This document shows, piece by piece, positions 25,493 to 33,891 of a stretch of DNA of 45,023 bases. The position numbers and the translations under genes were made by a program. Source of the stretch: Bacillota bacterium (GTDB lineage Bacteria > Bacillota > Clostridia > Peptostreptococcales > Anaerovoracaceae). The stretch lies in assembly GCA_017440275.1 (NCBI GenBank), contig JAFSHN010000030.1, forward strand, positions 1 to 45,023, written 5' to 3'. The stretch's first letter is position 1; each line of letters opens with the position of its first letter. The notes under the pieces were generated by a model. It did not search any database, was not told the DNA's origin, and saw only the letters and a program-made list of their open reading frames with translations.

Positions 25493-26021
25493 CATCGTCC
25501 ATAAATACCGTATTGTAGCCAAGATGGCGTTCGACCAGCATTCCTCTGTAATTAAGGTGAGAATGCTTGCAGTAGCGGCGGATGCCTTCTTCAAACAAGT
25601 CGGCACCTTTATCCGGGCGATAACCGCAGGTAGTTATTATAGCGACGTTTTTGCCTTCCCAAAGGGCAGGGCCTACGCTTTCACCATAGAATTTATTCAT
25701 TCCGTAGACCATTCGGTCGAGAACGGCTTTCATAGGCGGTGTACAGTACCAGGAATAAATTGGGCTTGCCAGCACAAGTAAATCACAATCCATGACAGCA
25801 TCGAAAATATCTTGCATGTCGTCGCTGTGAATGCATCCGAATTTAGTGTGATCCTTTTGACAGGAGCGGCAGGCCAGACAGCCTTCAAGCTTCATGTCGT
25901 ATAAATCAAAGCTTTTTACTATGTTATCTTTTGATTCTAAAGCCTTCGTAAAATGTGATACCAGAGCATTTGTATTGCCCTCTTTGCGAGGGCTTCCTTT
26001 TAGTATGCAAACTTTTTTCAT
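25440..26021 (-). CDS. Flavodoxin-fold NAD(P)H-dependent oxidoreductase with Cys cluster
   Basis: Protein of 193 residues of the NADPH-dependent FMN reductase/iron-sulfur flavoprotein group. KVCILKGSPRKEGNTNAL at the N-terminus is the FMN phosphate loop, and LLVLASPIYSWYCTPPMKAV is the second flavin-binding segment. Between them is CLACRSC with a further Cys nine residues on (C-x2-C-x2-C-x8-C), close to the compact 4Fe-4S motif of archaeal and clostridial Isf proteins. The spacing before the fourth cysteine is one longer than the usual range, so an Fe-S cluster is possible but not certain. The start is the ATG at 26019-26021, 9 bases after TGGAG; a longer frame to 26063 lacks a ribosome binding site. 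It is divergent from the EamA gene. Confidence 0.85.
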   Translation of the reverse strand: MKKVCILKGSPRKEGNTNALVSHFTKALESKDNIVKSFDLYDMKLEGCLACRSCQKDHTKFGCIHSDDMQDIFDAVMDCDLLVLASPIYSWYCTPPMKAVLDRMVYGMNKFYGESVGPALWEGKNVAIITTCGYRPDKGADLFEEGIRRYCKHSHLNYRGMLVERHLGYNTVFMDDAKAAHAEDFAHTLMAQL

Positions 26022-26046
26022 GAGTAATTCTCCATATAAATAGTGT

Positions 26047-26076
26047 TTGTCTAATAATACCACATTGTGATAAAAT
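26047..26076 (+). promoter_or_regulatory. Promoter of the EamA-rocB unit
   Basis: TTGTCT (26047-26052), 18-base spacer, TAAAAT (26071-26076). It lies in the 83-base gap between the divergent flavodoxin and EamA genes. Confidence 0.55.
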
Positions 26077-26104
26077 TCTATATAGTAAATTTAAGGAGAA
26101 AGAT

Positions 26105-26995
26105 ATGAACAAGGGTAATATTTTTTTACTGGCGGCTGCTTTAGTTTGGGGATTTGGACTTGTAAGCCAGAGAATGGGAATGGAATATCTTGGACCTTTC
26201 GGTTTTACTGCAGTGAGATGCGTCTTGGGCGGTATTTCTATGATTCCCCTTGTAAAATATATTGAGAAAAAAGAAAAAAGTAAAGGCATCGTAAGGCCCT
26301 CCGAAATGGAAACCCTTAAAGGCGCTTTTGTGTGCGGTGTTTTCCTTGCGCTGGTTATAATATGTCAGCAGATAGGCATTCAGTATACCAGCGTAGGTAA
26401 AGCCGGATTTATAACGGCTTTATACATATTAATTACGCCTGTGAGCGGACTTTTTCTCGGGAAAAAAGTGGCAGGAAATACATGGTTCGCTGTAGTTGTG
26501 GCTCTTATTGGAATGTATTTTCTGTGTCTGACAGAGGGCATTGACGGTATGAATTTCGGAGATATTATCATGATAGGTGCAGCGTTTTCGTGTGCAGCGC
26601 AAATGCATGCAGTAGATTATTATGTTTCAAAATTAGAGGTTGTCAAATTATCCTGCTATATGTTTCTTGTGGTAGGTGCAATATGTTTTGCTCCTGCAAT
26701 TGTATTGGAAGGAGACAATCTTAATTTAAATAATATCATTGACGGAATTATGCCTATACTGTATTCGGGTCTGGTTTCTTGCGCAGGAGGATATACTCTG
26801 CAGAATATCGGTCAGAAATATACTGAGCCTACTACTGCTTCGCTGCTTTTGTCCAGTGAAACTGTTTTTACACTTTTCGCAGGTTGGCTTATGCTGGGGG
26901 AAATCCTGAAGACTCAGGAATATATAGGCTGTATCATTATGTTCGCAGCAATGATAATCGCACAATTGCCAAGCAAAAACAAAGAGAAACTTTAA
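26105..26995 (+). CDS. EamA/DMT family transporter
   Basis: Inner membrane protein of 296 residues with ten predicted hydrophobic helices arranged as two EamA repeats. Repeat 1 contains LAAALVWGFGLVSQRMGMEY; repeat 2 starts at FGDIIMIGAAFSCAAQMHAV. The C-terminal LLLSSETVFTLFAGWLMLGE is the typical end of the second repeat. Members export amino acids, nucleotides or metabolites. AAGGAGAAAG lies just before the ATG. rocB begins 16 bases after the stop, so the two form one unit; export or uptake of an arginine-related metabolite is a reasonable but unproven guess. Confidence 0.9.
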   Translation: MNKGNIFLLAAALVWGFGLVSQRMGMEYLGPFGFTAVRCVLGGISMIPLVKYIEKKEKSKGIVRPSEMETLKGAFVCGVFLALVIICQQIGIQYTSVGKAGFITALYILITPVSGLFLGKKVAGNTWFAVVVALIGMYFLCLTEGIDGMNFGDIIMIGAAFSCAAQMHAVDYYVSKLEVVKLSCYMFLVVGAICFAPAIVLEGDNLNLNNIIDGIMPILYSGLVSCAGGYTLQNIGQKYTEPTTASLLLSSETVFTLFAGWLMLGEILKTQEYIGCIIMFAAMIIAQLPSKNKEKL

Positions 26996-27011
26996 ACTTT
27001 TGGAGACAGTG

Positions 27012-28652
27012 ATGAAAGAAAGCATTTTGAAACATCTCGAGGCTCTGATGGCTATGAAGAGCCTTTCATACTCAGCAGGAGAAAATGAACCTGCCGAATA
27101 TTTTAAGAAATTTTTTGAAAACCTGCCTTATTTTAAGGAAAATCCTCAGTTATGCGGCTCTTATGAAATACCTTCAGACCCCTTTGGAAGAAGGATTCCT
27201 TATGGATTGTTATTAGGTGATACTAAAGAAACCGTACTGCTGTCGGGACATTTTGATGTGGTTTCAACGGAAGAATACGGAATTGCAGAAGAATATGCAT
27301 ACGGATTTGGAGAAGAACTTTTGGAAAGTCTGCGTATGATGCATTTAGACGAAAGAGCTGAAGCTGATTTAGAATCGGGAGAATGGCTTTTTGGCAGAGG
27401 AAGCTGCGATATGAAAGGCGGACTCGCAATACATGCGGCTCTCTTTGAAAGGTACGCAGAAGATGCATTAAAAGGAAATCTTAAGGGAAGCTTATTATTT
27501 ATGTTGGTTCCCGATGAAGAGTCCTACTCTGCAGGAATGAGACACGGGGCAAAATTGCTTTCTCAATTAAAAAAGGAGTATGGTCTTAATTATAAGCTGA
27601 TGATTGATCCGGAGCCTACGGCACTCGAAGAAGGCAAACAGACTATGTCCATCGGTTCTGTAGGCAAGTGTATGCCAGCGATAATAGTTCAAGGCAAAAA
27701 AGGCCATTCTGGGCACTTTTTTGAAGGTTTTTCGGCACTTAGTGTGATTTCGTCAATTTATGCGAGTATTAACGGCTCACTTGATTTCTGTGAAATCTGC
27801 GGGAACGAAATGACAATGCCGCCAACATGGTTCAATATGCGGGATATGAAGCGTGTGTATGATGTTTCAATACCTTACAGGGCGTATGGTTTTTTCACTG
27901 TATTCAGTTTGAACAATACTCCGGAAATCATTATGACAAAGGTTAAAGCTATCGCTGCAGCGGCTTTTGATGCAGAACTTGCGAAGTTAAATCTATCTTA
28001 CAAAAAGTTCAAGGAAGCAGGCGCAGTCAAAGGAGAACAGGATAATATACAATACGAGCCTTTAGTACTGACTTATGAGGAGTTGGTTGAACTGGCAAGT
28101 AATATGGATGGTTTTGAAGAGTTTTATGAGGCTCTTTACGAAGAAACTCTGATGGATATTGATATGGGCAGACTTAATTATCCAGATGCTACCATCAAAA
28201 TGATGGAAACGGTATTGGATTTTGCCAATTTAAAAATGCCTCTTGCAGTTATAGGATTTGCGCCGCCGTTTTATCCGCCCGTGCATAGTGATATGGTTTC
28301 AGGGAAAAAAGATTATGGCACAGCAGCCTTTGAATTTGTAAACGGCTTATCAACCGAAACATTTGGACAGCCTATGATAAAGGAAAATTATTTTATGGGA
28401 ATTTCCGATTTGAGTTACAGTGCTGTCACATCGCCTTTTGACTATGTGGCATACGGTGAGAATACTCCACTGTGGGGAAAAGGATATTCCATAGATTTTG
28501 AATCTGTTGAGGATATCGGAATCCCGAGCGTAATTTACGGTCCAATAGGCAGAGAATACCACCAATACACTGAACGCGTAAACAAAAAAAGTCTTTTGGA
28601 AATTGTTCCAGAAGTTATAAAGGAATTGATAGAGTATATGTGGATATACTAA
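27012..28652 (+). CDS. rocB: RocB-type M20 family metallohydrolase (arginine utilisation)
   Basis: Protein of 546 residues, the length of RocB and much longer than ordinary M20 peptidases. Metal-binding motifs are present: LLSGHFDVVSTEEYG, RGSCDMKGGLAIHAA, VPDEESYSAGMRHGAK, and the dimerisation-domain start QGKKGHSGHFFEGFSA. In Bacillus rocB belongs to the arginine/ornithine catabolic regulon and is thought to be an N-deacylase. I prefer the ATG at 27012, 6 bases after TTGGAG, over the TTG at 27000, which overlaps that ribosome binding site. The arcBAC genes start 187 bases downstream, which supports the arginine assignment. The exact substrate in RocB proteins is not firmly established. Confidence 0.88.
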   Translation: MKESILKHLEALMAMKSLSYSAGENEPAEYFKKFFENLPYFKENPQLCGSYEIPSDPFGRRIPYGLLLGDTKETVLLSGHFDVVSTEEYGIAEEYAYGFGEELLESLRMMHLDERAEADLESGEWLFGRGSCDMKGGLAIHAALFERYAEDALKGNLKGSLLFMLVPDEESYSAGMRHGAKLLSQLKKEYGLNYKLMIDPEPTALEEGKQTMSIGSVGKCMPAIIVQGKKGHSGHFFEGFSALSVISSIYASINGSLDFCEICGNEMTMPPTWFNMRDMKRVYDVSIPYRAYGFFTVFSLNNTPEIIMTKVKAIAAAAFDAELAKLNLSYKKFKEAGAVKGEQDNIQYEPLVLTYEELVELASNMDGFEEFYEALYEETLMDIDMGRLNYPDATIKMMETVLDFANLKMPLAVIGFAPPFYPPVHSDMVSGKKDYGTAAFEFVNGLSTETFGQPMIKENYFMGISDLSYSAVTSPFDYVAYGENTPLWGKGYSIDFESVEDIGIPSVIYGPIGREYHQYTERVNKKSLLEIVPEVIKELIEYMWIY

Positions 28653-28663
28653 ATAAAGATTAT

Positions 28664-28681
28664 TGTGAATTTTTATTAAAA
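28664..28681. promoter_or_regulatory. ARG-box-like site upstream of arcB
   Basis: TGTGAATTTTTATTAAAA agrees with the ARG-box pattern TnTGAATwwwwATTCAnA at all fixed positions except one (A for C in the right half). It is about 160 bases upstream of the arcB start, a position suited to activation by an ArgR/AhrC protein. A 9-bp perfect inverted repeat (28675-28683 with 28690-28698) overlaps its right half. The rest of the 187-base gap is AT-rich; an extended -10-like TGATATAAA at 28806-28814 is the best promoter candidate, with no clear -35. Confidence 0.5.
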
Positions 28682-28839
28682 ATAACTGGATTTTTAATGC
28701 TATTAGGGCCAAAATTTCAGGACTGGCACACGAAATATTGTGCGTACTGGTACTTTTATTATTTTCATTATAAAGTACAATTTTAATAAGATAATTTATC
28801 ACAAATGATATAAATTTTAAACAAAAGGAGAAAACAACA

Positions 28840-29835
28840 ATGGCAGTAAATTTAAAAGGTAGAAGCTTCTTAACTCTTATGGACTTCACACCATCCGAAA
28901 TCAGATATTTATTAGACTTAGCTCACGATTTAAAAGCTAAGAAGAGATCCGGAGTTTGCAATCAGGTTCTCAGAGGTAAGACTATCGTTCTGTTATTTGA
29001 AAAGACTTCCACAAGAACAAGATGCGCATTCGAAGTAGCAGCTATGGAAGAAGGCGCTGGCGTTACTTTCCTGGATTCCGGTTCTTCCCAGATGGGTAAG
29101 AAAGAATCTTTAGAAGATACTGCTAAGGTTCTTGGAAGATTCTACGATGGTATCGAATACAGAGGTTTTGACCAGAAGGTTGTTGAAGATCTGGCTAAGT
29201 ACTCCGGAGTACCTGTATGGAACGGTTTAACTGACGTTGACCATCCAACTCAGATTTTAGCTGACCTGCTGACAATCGAAGAACACGTTCACAAGCCATT
29301 AAATAGAGTAAAGGTTGTATTCAGCGGCGACATCAGAAACAACATGTCCTACGCTTGGATGTACGGCTGTGCTAAGATGGGTATGCACTATGTAGCATTC
29401 GGTCCTGATGATTTAGCTAAGGAACTGGATCAGGAAGTAATCGCAAAGGTTCAGGAAGTTGCTAAGGAAACAGGTGCTGTAATCGAAGTATCTTCAAATC
29501 CTGAATCCTTAAAGGGTGCAGACGTTATTTACGCTGACGTATGGGCATCTATGGGTGAAGAAGCAGAAATTCCTGAAAGAGTAAGATTACTGACTCCATT
29601 CAAGGTAACTGAAGAACTGATGGCTTCCACAGGAAACCCTGACTGCTTATTCATGCATTGCTTACCTGCATTCCATGATTTCGAAACTAAGATGGCTAAG
29701 ACTCAGTTAGAAGCTGGATACGATATCCGTGAAGTAACCGATGAAGTATTCAGAAGCCCTAACTCTGTAGTATTCGATGAAGCTGAAAACAGAATGCACA
29801 CAATTAAGGCTGTTATCGTTGCAACTATTGCATAG
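28840..29835 (+). CDS. arcB: Ornithine carbamoyltransferase (catabolic)
   Basis: Protein of 331 residues. In the deiminase pathway it splits citrulline with phosphate to ornithine and carbamoyl phosphate. The carbamoyl-phosphate site is FEKTSTRTRCAFEVA; TDVDHPTQILADLLT and the ornithine/catalytic MHCLPAFHD motif are intact. AAAGGAG lies 9 bases before the ATG. The gene leads an arcB-arcA-arcC operon, so the catabolic name is preferred to argF, although the sequence alone cannot separate the two. Codon use is as restricted as in rubrerythrin, suggesting high expression. Confidence 0.95.
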   Translation: MAVNLKGRSFLTLMDFTPSEIRYLLDLAHDLKAKKRSGVCNQVLRGKTIVLLFEKTSTRTRCAFEVAAMEEGAGVTFLDSGSSQMGKKESLEDTAKVLGRFYDGIEYRGFDQKVVEDLAKYSGVPVWNGLTDVDHPTQILADLLTIEEHVHKPLNRVKVVFSGDIRNNMSYAWMYGCAKMGMHYVAFGPDDLAKELDQEVIAKVQEVAKETGAVIEVSSNPESLKGADVIYADVWASMGEEAEIPERVRLLTPFKVTEELMASTGNPDCLFMHCLPAFHDFETKMAKTQLEAGYDIREVTDEVFRSPNSVVFDEAENRMHTIKAVIVATIA

Positions 29836-29886
29836 TATTTGCTTGATAAGAGATGTTGCACGAAAGGTAATTTAGATTATATTTTC

Positions 29887-29937
29887 TCAGGGAGGCCTTT
29901 TGACCTCCCTGAATATTAAAAAGGCGAATAGTTCGCC
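29887..29937 (+). promoter_or_regulatory. Two stable hairpins between arcB and arcA
   Basis: Hairpin 1: TCAGGGAGG / CCTCCCTGA (29887-29895 with 29904-29912), perfect, no T tract after it. Hairpin 2: GGCGAA / TTCGCC (29923-29928 with 29932-29937), ending just before the AAGGAGG of arcA. Without T tracts they are more likely RNA processing, stability or translation-control elements than terminators. Confidence 0.65.
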
Positions 29938-29953
29938 GGAAGGAGGATATCTT

Positions 29954-31177
29954 ATGTATCCGGGAATTCATAATTTCTCAGAAATCGGTAAGTTAAACAA
30001 GGTTTTACTCCACAGACCTGGACTGGAACTGGAAGCTTTAACACCAAACACAATGGAAAGATTGCTCTTCGATGATATTCCTTTCTTAAAGGTTGCCCAG
30101 GAAGAACACGATATTTTTGCTAATATTTTAAGAGAAAACGGTGCTGAAGTTATTTACTATGTTGATGAAACAGGTAAGGCTCTTCAGGACGATAAGGTAA
30201 GAGAACATTTCTTAAATGAATTTTTAGAACTCTCCGACATTACTGCAGCAGGTATGAAGGAATCCATTAAGGAATTATTAATGCCAATGGATCCAAAGGA
30301 AATGGTTTCAAAGTTAATCGCAGGTGTACAGAGAAGCGAACTGAAGGCACATTCTGAAGTTACTTCCCTTTACGATTTAGTTCCTAGTGATTATCCATTC
30401 GTTTCCGACCCAATGCCTAACCTCTACTTTACAAGAGACCCAGGTGCTTGCGTAGGAACAGGTCTGAACCTGCACCATATGCATACTCCTGCAAGACGTA
30501 GAGAAGCTTTATTCTTAAAGTATATGTTCAATTACAATAAGGACTTCTCCGTTGACGAAGATAAACTGTGGTACGATATTTATGATGACTACTCCATCGA
30601 AGGCGGTGACGTTCTGGTTCTGTCCAAGGACGTAGTAGCAATTGGTTTATCACAGAGAACTACTATCGCAGGTATTGAACACTTTGCAAAGAATCTGCTG
30701 ACTAATTCCAACTATAGCAAGGTTTTAGTTTTCGATATTCCTAAGAGCAGAGCATTTATGCACTTAGACACAGTATTTACAATGGTAGACTATGACAAGT
30801 TCACAATTCACCCTGAAATCGAAGGACCTTTAAGCGTTTACGAAATCACATTAGGAGCTGATGGTCATTTGAAGTTCAAGTCCGCAAACGACGAACTCCA
30901 CAAGATTTTAGCGAAAGAATTAAAACTGCCTGCAGTTGATTTAATCAGATGCGGTGGCGGAGATATGATGGCTGCTCAGAGAGAACAGTGGAATGACGGT
31001 TCCAACACATTATGTATCGCTCCGGGTGTTGTAGTAACATACGAAAGAAACTATGTTTCCAATGAACTTATGGATAAGAAGGGCATTAAAGTCCTGACTA
31101 TGCCATCATCTGAACTTTCCAGAGGCAGAGGCGGCCCAAGATGTATGTCTTGCCCTGTTAACAGAGACGATTTATAA
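29954..31177 (+). CDS. arcA: Arginine deiminase
   Basis: Enzyme of 407 residues that hydrolyses arginine to citrulline and ammonia, the first step of the pathway. All key motifs are present: FTRDPGACVG, EGGDVLVLS, FMHLDTVFTMVD, and the C-terminal nucleophile loop RGRGGPRCMSCP, where the first Cys is catalytic. The start is the ATG at 29954 (MYPGIHNFSEIGKLNKV), 8 bases after GGAAGGAGG. An open frame reaching upstream to 29900 runs through the intergenic hairpins and is not coding. arcC follows 23 bases downstream. Confidence 0.97.
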   Translation: MYPGIHNFSEIGKLNKVLLHRPGLELEALTPNTMERLLFDDIPFLKVAQEEHDIFANILRENGAEVIYYVDETGKALQDDKVREHFLNEFLELSDITAAGMKESIKELLMPMDPKEMVSKLIAGVQRSELKAHSEVTSLYDLVPSDYPFVSDPMPNLYFTRDPGACVGTGLNLHHMHTPARRREALFLKYMFNYNKDFSVDEDKLWYDIYDDYSIEGGDVLVLSKDVVAIGLSQRTTIAGIEHFAKNLLTNSNYSKVLVFDIPKSRAFMHLDTVFTMVDYDKFTIHPEIEGPLSVYEITLGADGHLKFKSANDELHKILAKELKLPAVDLIRCGGGDMMAAQREQWNDGSNTLCIAPGVVVTYERNYVSNELMDKKGIKVLTMPSSELSRGRGGPRCMSCPVNRDDL

Positions 31178-31200
31178 GAGATTAAAGGAGAAATATAAAT

Positions 31201-32145
31201 ATGGCACAGAAGATTGTTGTTGCTTTGGGCGGAAACGCGCTGCAGTCCGGAAACGGTCCTGCAACTGCTGAAGCTCAGTTAGAAGTTGTAAAACACACTT
31301 GCGAACGTATTGCTGAAATCGCTGAAAGAGGATATGAAGTGGGCGTTGTTCACGGCAATGGTCCACAGGTTGGCAGAATCCTGCTGGCTTCCGAAACAGC
31401 TAAGGATGTAACTCCTGCAATGCCTTTCGACGTTTGCGGAGCTATGTCTCAGGGATACATTGGTTACCACCTGCAGCAGGCTTTAAAGTTTGCTCTTAAG
31501 AAGAGAGGCAAAGACATTCCTGTAGTTACACTGGCAACTCAGGTTGTAGTTGACGCTGAAGACCCTGGTTTCAAGAATCCAACAAAGCCAATCGGACCTT
31601 TCTATTCTGAAGAAGAAGCTAAGGCTATGGTTGAAGAAAAGGGATATTCCGTTAAGGAAGACGCAGGAAGAGGCTGGAGAAGAGTTGTTGCCTCCCCAAT
31701 CCCTAAGAAAGTTGTTGAAATTGATTCCGTAAGAAGACTGTGGGATTCCACAATCGTTATCACTTGCGGAGGCGGCGGTATTCCTGTAGTAGAAAAGGAA
31801 GACGGTTCCTTAGAAGGCGTTGCTGCAGTAATCGACAAGGATTTCGCAGCTGAATTATTAGCTGAAGAAGTTGGAGCTGATGCTCTGATGATTCTGACAG
31901 AAGTTGAAAAAGTTGCTATTAACTTCAACAAGCCAAATCAGGAAAACTTAGGACACTTAACTTATGCAGAAGCTGAAAAGCACTGTGCTGATGGTCAGTT
32001 CGCACCTGGAAGCATGCTGCCAAAGGTTCAGGCTGCTATGAAGTTCGTTAAGGCAAACCCTGACAAGAAGGCTATCATCACTTCTCTGGATAAGGCAGTA
32101 GATGCTTTAGAAGGAAATACAGGTACAGTAATTACATTTGCATAA
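31201..32145 (+). CDS. arcC: Carbamate kinase
   Basis: Protein of 314 residues that transfers phosphate from carbamoyl phosphate to ADP, yielding ATP, CO2 and ammonia, the energy-conserving step. Amino-acid-kinase family motifs include ALGGNAL at the N-terminus, VVHGNGPQVG, ITCGGGGIPVV and the central VIDKDFAAELLA. AAAGGAG lies 10 bases before the ATG. It ends the arcBAC operon at a terminator. No arginine/ornithine antiporter (arcD) gene is adjacent. Confidence 0.97.
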   Translation: MAQKIVVALGGNALQSGNGPATAEAQLEVVKHTCERIAEIAERGYEVGVVHGNGPQVGRILLASETAKDVTPAMPFDVCGAMSQGYIGYHLQQALKFALKKRGKDIPVVTLATQVVVDAEDPGFKNPTKPIGPFYSEEEAKAMVEEKGYSVKEDAGRGWRRVVASPIPKKVVEIDSVRRLWDSTIVITCGGGGIPVVEKEDGSLEGVAAVIDKDFAAELLAEEVGADALMILTEVEKVAINFNKPNQENLGHLTYAEAEKHCADGQFAPGSMLPKVQAAMKFVKANPDKKAIITSLDKAVDALEGNTGTVITFA

Positions 32146-32162
32146 TTAATAACTAAATGATA

Positions 32163-32192
32163 AAATGGGTTCGTCGTAAAAGACGAACCTAT
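32163..32192 (+). terminator. Terminator after arcC
   Basis: Stem GGTTCGTC / GACGAACC with further A-T pairing outside and a TTTGTTTG tail; it begins about 18 bases after the arcC stop. Confidence 0.8.
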
Positions 32193-32214
32193 TTGTTTGT
32201 AAAGGAATTAATAT

Positions 32215-32763
32215 ATGAAAAAAACCGGTATTGCCTGCGGGCGTTTTCAAATATTTCATAATGAGCATCTTGCCTATGTTATGGCTGCAAAGGAAAAATG
32301 CGATTACTTAATTATAGGAATCACGGCCTCTGATCCAACCGTTTCTCCGGTTGAGGCAGAAGATACAAAGCGTACAGAAGCAGTGGCTAATCCTTGTACA
32401 TATTACGAGAGATTTAAGATGATTGAAGCAGTATTACTTGAACAAGGACTTGAGCGCAGTGAGTTTGATATTGTGCCATATCCGATTGGAAGACCGGAAC
32501 TGATTAAGTACTACGTACCTGAAGATGCGACTCACTATGTAACTATTTTAGATGCATGGGGTCATGCGAAGAACAAGAGACTGGAAGAGTTGGGGCTTAA
32601 TGTGGAAGTTCTTTGGGATGATAAGCCTAAAGGTATATCTTCTACAATGCTTCGTGAGAAGATTGTTAAAGGAGAGCCTTGGGAAGAATATGTGCCTGCA
32701 GCGACATATAAATACATTATAGACAATGCAATTGATTTAAGAATAAAAGAAATGATGAAATAA
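32215..32763 (+). CDS. Nucleotidyltransferase of the nicotinamide-nucleotide adenylyltransferase type
   Basis: Protein of 182 residues with the HxGH-type nucleotidyltransferase fold. The N-terminal ACGRFQIFHNEHLAYV is the nucleotide-binding GRFQPxHxGH motif with N-E replacing the usual x-G. GISSTMLREKI near residue 140 is the second ATP-binding motif (ISSTxxR). Overall it resembles archaeal-type NMN adenylyltransferases, which make NAD from NMN and ATP, rather than bacterial NadD. The exact substrate is uncertain. It has weak ribosome-binding sequence (AAAGGAATTA) and lies between two terminators as a single gene. Confidence 0.78.
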   Translation: MKKTGIACGRFQIFHNEHLAYVMAAKEKCDYLIIGITASDPTVSPVEAEDTKRTEAVANPCTYYERFKMIEAVLLEQGLERSEFDIVPYPIGRPELIKYYVPEDATHYVTILDAWGHAKNKRLEELGLNVEVLWDDKPKGISSTMLREKIVKGEPWEEYVPAATYKYIIDNAIDLRIKEMMK

Positions 32764-32772
32764 ACTAATTAT

Positions 32773-32802
32773 AAAAGCCCGCGATTGGAATCGCGGGCTT
32801 TT
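32773..32802. terminator. Bidirectional terminator between convergent genes
   Basis: Stem AAAAGCCCGCGATT / AATCGCGGGCTTTT, perfect 14 bp with a GG loop. The A and T runs serve the nucleotidyltransferase on the plus strand and the LysE gene on the minus strand. Confidence 0.92.
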
Positions 32803-32808
32803 GTTGTC

Positions 32809-33426
32809 TTAACCCATCACCAGTTGTACAAAACTCCAGAATAGCTTGAAACCGTAGAAGATGATTACGGCTCCGCATACGATGTTGATAATGCGGAGAG
32901 TCTTGTTATTGAATCTCGCACTGAACAGTGAAATGATTGTGGAAATTGACAGGAACCACAGCACTGAAGCTGATGCAAATCCGCCTACGAAGAAAAAGTC
33001 AGTTCCTGCAGGCAATGTGGCCTTGAAAGCTCCAAGCATCATAGTTCCGTCGATTAAAGCCTGAGGATTAAACCAGGTAACTACGCAAGCTGTAGTGATT
33101 ACTTTTGTAATCGGTATGTTTACATCACGGCCACCCTCAAGAGTAGTATCCTTGTCGCGTACAAGTCCGAGACCAATCCAAATAACTATTAAGCTTCCTA
33201 CCAGCAGAACTATCATTTCAAGCCATTGGTTTGCTGACATTATAGCACCTGCACCAAAGAAACAAGCCATACCGAGGGTTACGTCAAAGAATATTACGAT
33301 AAGAGCTGTTGCGTAAACTCTCTTTTTACTTTGAGTAAGTGCGGTATTTATTACGAAAAGGTTTTGAAGACCGATTGGTGCCACATAAGCAAGCCCCATG
33401 GTCAGCCCCTGAAGATAAATATCCAT
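32809..33426 (-). CDS. LysE/ArgO family amino acid exporter
   Basis: Membrane protein of 205 residues with six hydrophobic helices. The LysE family signature is clear: GLAYVAPIGLQNLFVINTAL in the first helix and TWFNPQALIDGTMMLGAF in the fourth. Members export lysine, arginine or other amino acids. The start is the ATG at 33424-33426, 6 bases after GGAGG; a longer frame to 33501 covers the promoter and is not coding. The gene is divergent from an HxlR regulator with shared operator-like half-sites, so it is probably controlled by it. Given the arginine genes nearby, a basic amino acid is a plausible substrate. Confidence 0.9.
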   Translation of the reverse strand: MDIYLQGLTMGLAYVAPIGLQNLFVINTALTQSKKRVYATALIVIFFDVTLGMACFFGAGAIMSANQWLEMIVLLVGSLIVIWIGLGLVRDKDTTLEGGRDVNIPITKVITTACVVTWFNPQALIDGTMMLGAFKATLPAGTDFFFVGGFASASVLWFLSISTIISLFSARFNNKTLRIINIVCGAVIIFYGFKLFWSFVQLVMG

Positions 33427-33460
33427 TAAAAATCCTCCTAAAATGTTTACTCCGTTTTTA

Positions 33461-33527
33461 TTACTTGGTATAATTATATTACTATTAGCCGTTACTGACA
33501 ATAAGGTAAAATTTTATGACCAAGTAA
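33461..33527. promoter_or_regulatory. Divergent promoter region of lysE-like and hxlR-like genes with inverted operator half-sites
   Basis: On the minus strand TTGTCA (33496-33501) and TATAAT (33473-33478) are 17 bases apart, a near-perfect promoter for the exporter. TTACTTGGT (33461-33469) and its exact complement ACCAAGTAA (33519-33527) flank it; one lies at the exporter's transcript start and the other near the start for the regulator. They are candidate sites for the HxlR protein. Confidence 0.72.
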
Positions 33528-33540
33528 GGAGAAACTTACC

Positions 33541-33888
33541 ATGATTGAGACTCACTATGACTGTCCTTGCCTTGAAAAATGTCCTTTGAACTATGCAATG
33601 TCGATTATCGGCGGCAAGTGGAAGATGCAGATAATTTGTGCGTTGAACAACAAAGGAACTTTACGATATAACGAACTTCGAAAAAAATTGGGAGGCATTT
33701 CAAACACTGTACTAGCAGCATCGCTGCGTGAGCTGGAAGAAAAGGGCCTCGTTGTGAGAAAAGAATATTTAGAAGTGCCGGTAAGAGTTGAATACTCATC
33801 GACACCTCTTTGTGATGAGCTGATGCCTATTTTAGAACGTCTCAGCGACTGGGGCGAAACTATGATGAAGGCAGAGAAAGGGGAATAA
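33541..33888 (+). CDS. HxlR family transcriptional regulator
   Basis: Protein of 115 residues with the HxlR-type winged helix. Typical features are the N-terminal CPLNYAMSIIGGKWKMQII, the recognition region LRYNELRKKLGGISNTVLAASL, and the wing with REYLEVPVRVEYSST. Three cysteines near the N-terminus (DCPCLEKCPL) are common in this family and may sense redox or electrophiles. AAGGAGAAAC lies before the ATG. It is divergent from the LysE-type exporter and followed after 3 bases by exonuclease III, so they may be co-transcribed. Confidence 0.9.
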   Translation: MIETHYDCPCLEKCPLNYAMSIIGGKWKMQIICALNNKGTLRYNELRKKLGGISNTVLAASLRELEEKGLVVRKEYLEVPVRVEYSSTPLCDELMPILERLSDWGETMMKAEKGE

Positions 33889-33891
33889 AGG

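Noticed and set aside
29900..29953. Extended N-terminus of arginine deiminase
   Set aside because: This stretch contains two hairpins and the arcA ribosome binding site; the family N-terminus begins at 29954.
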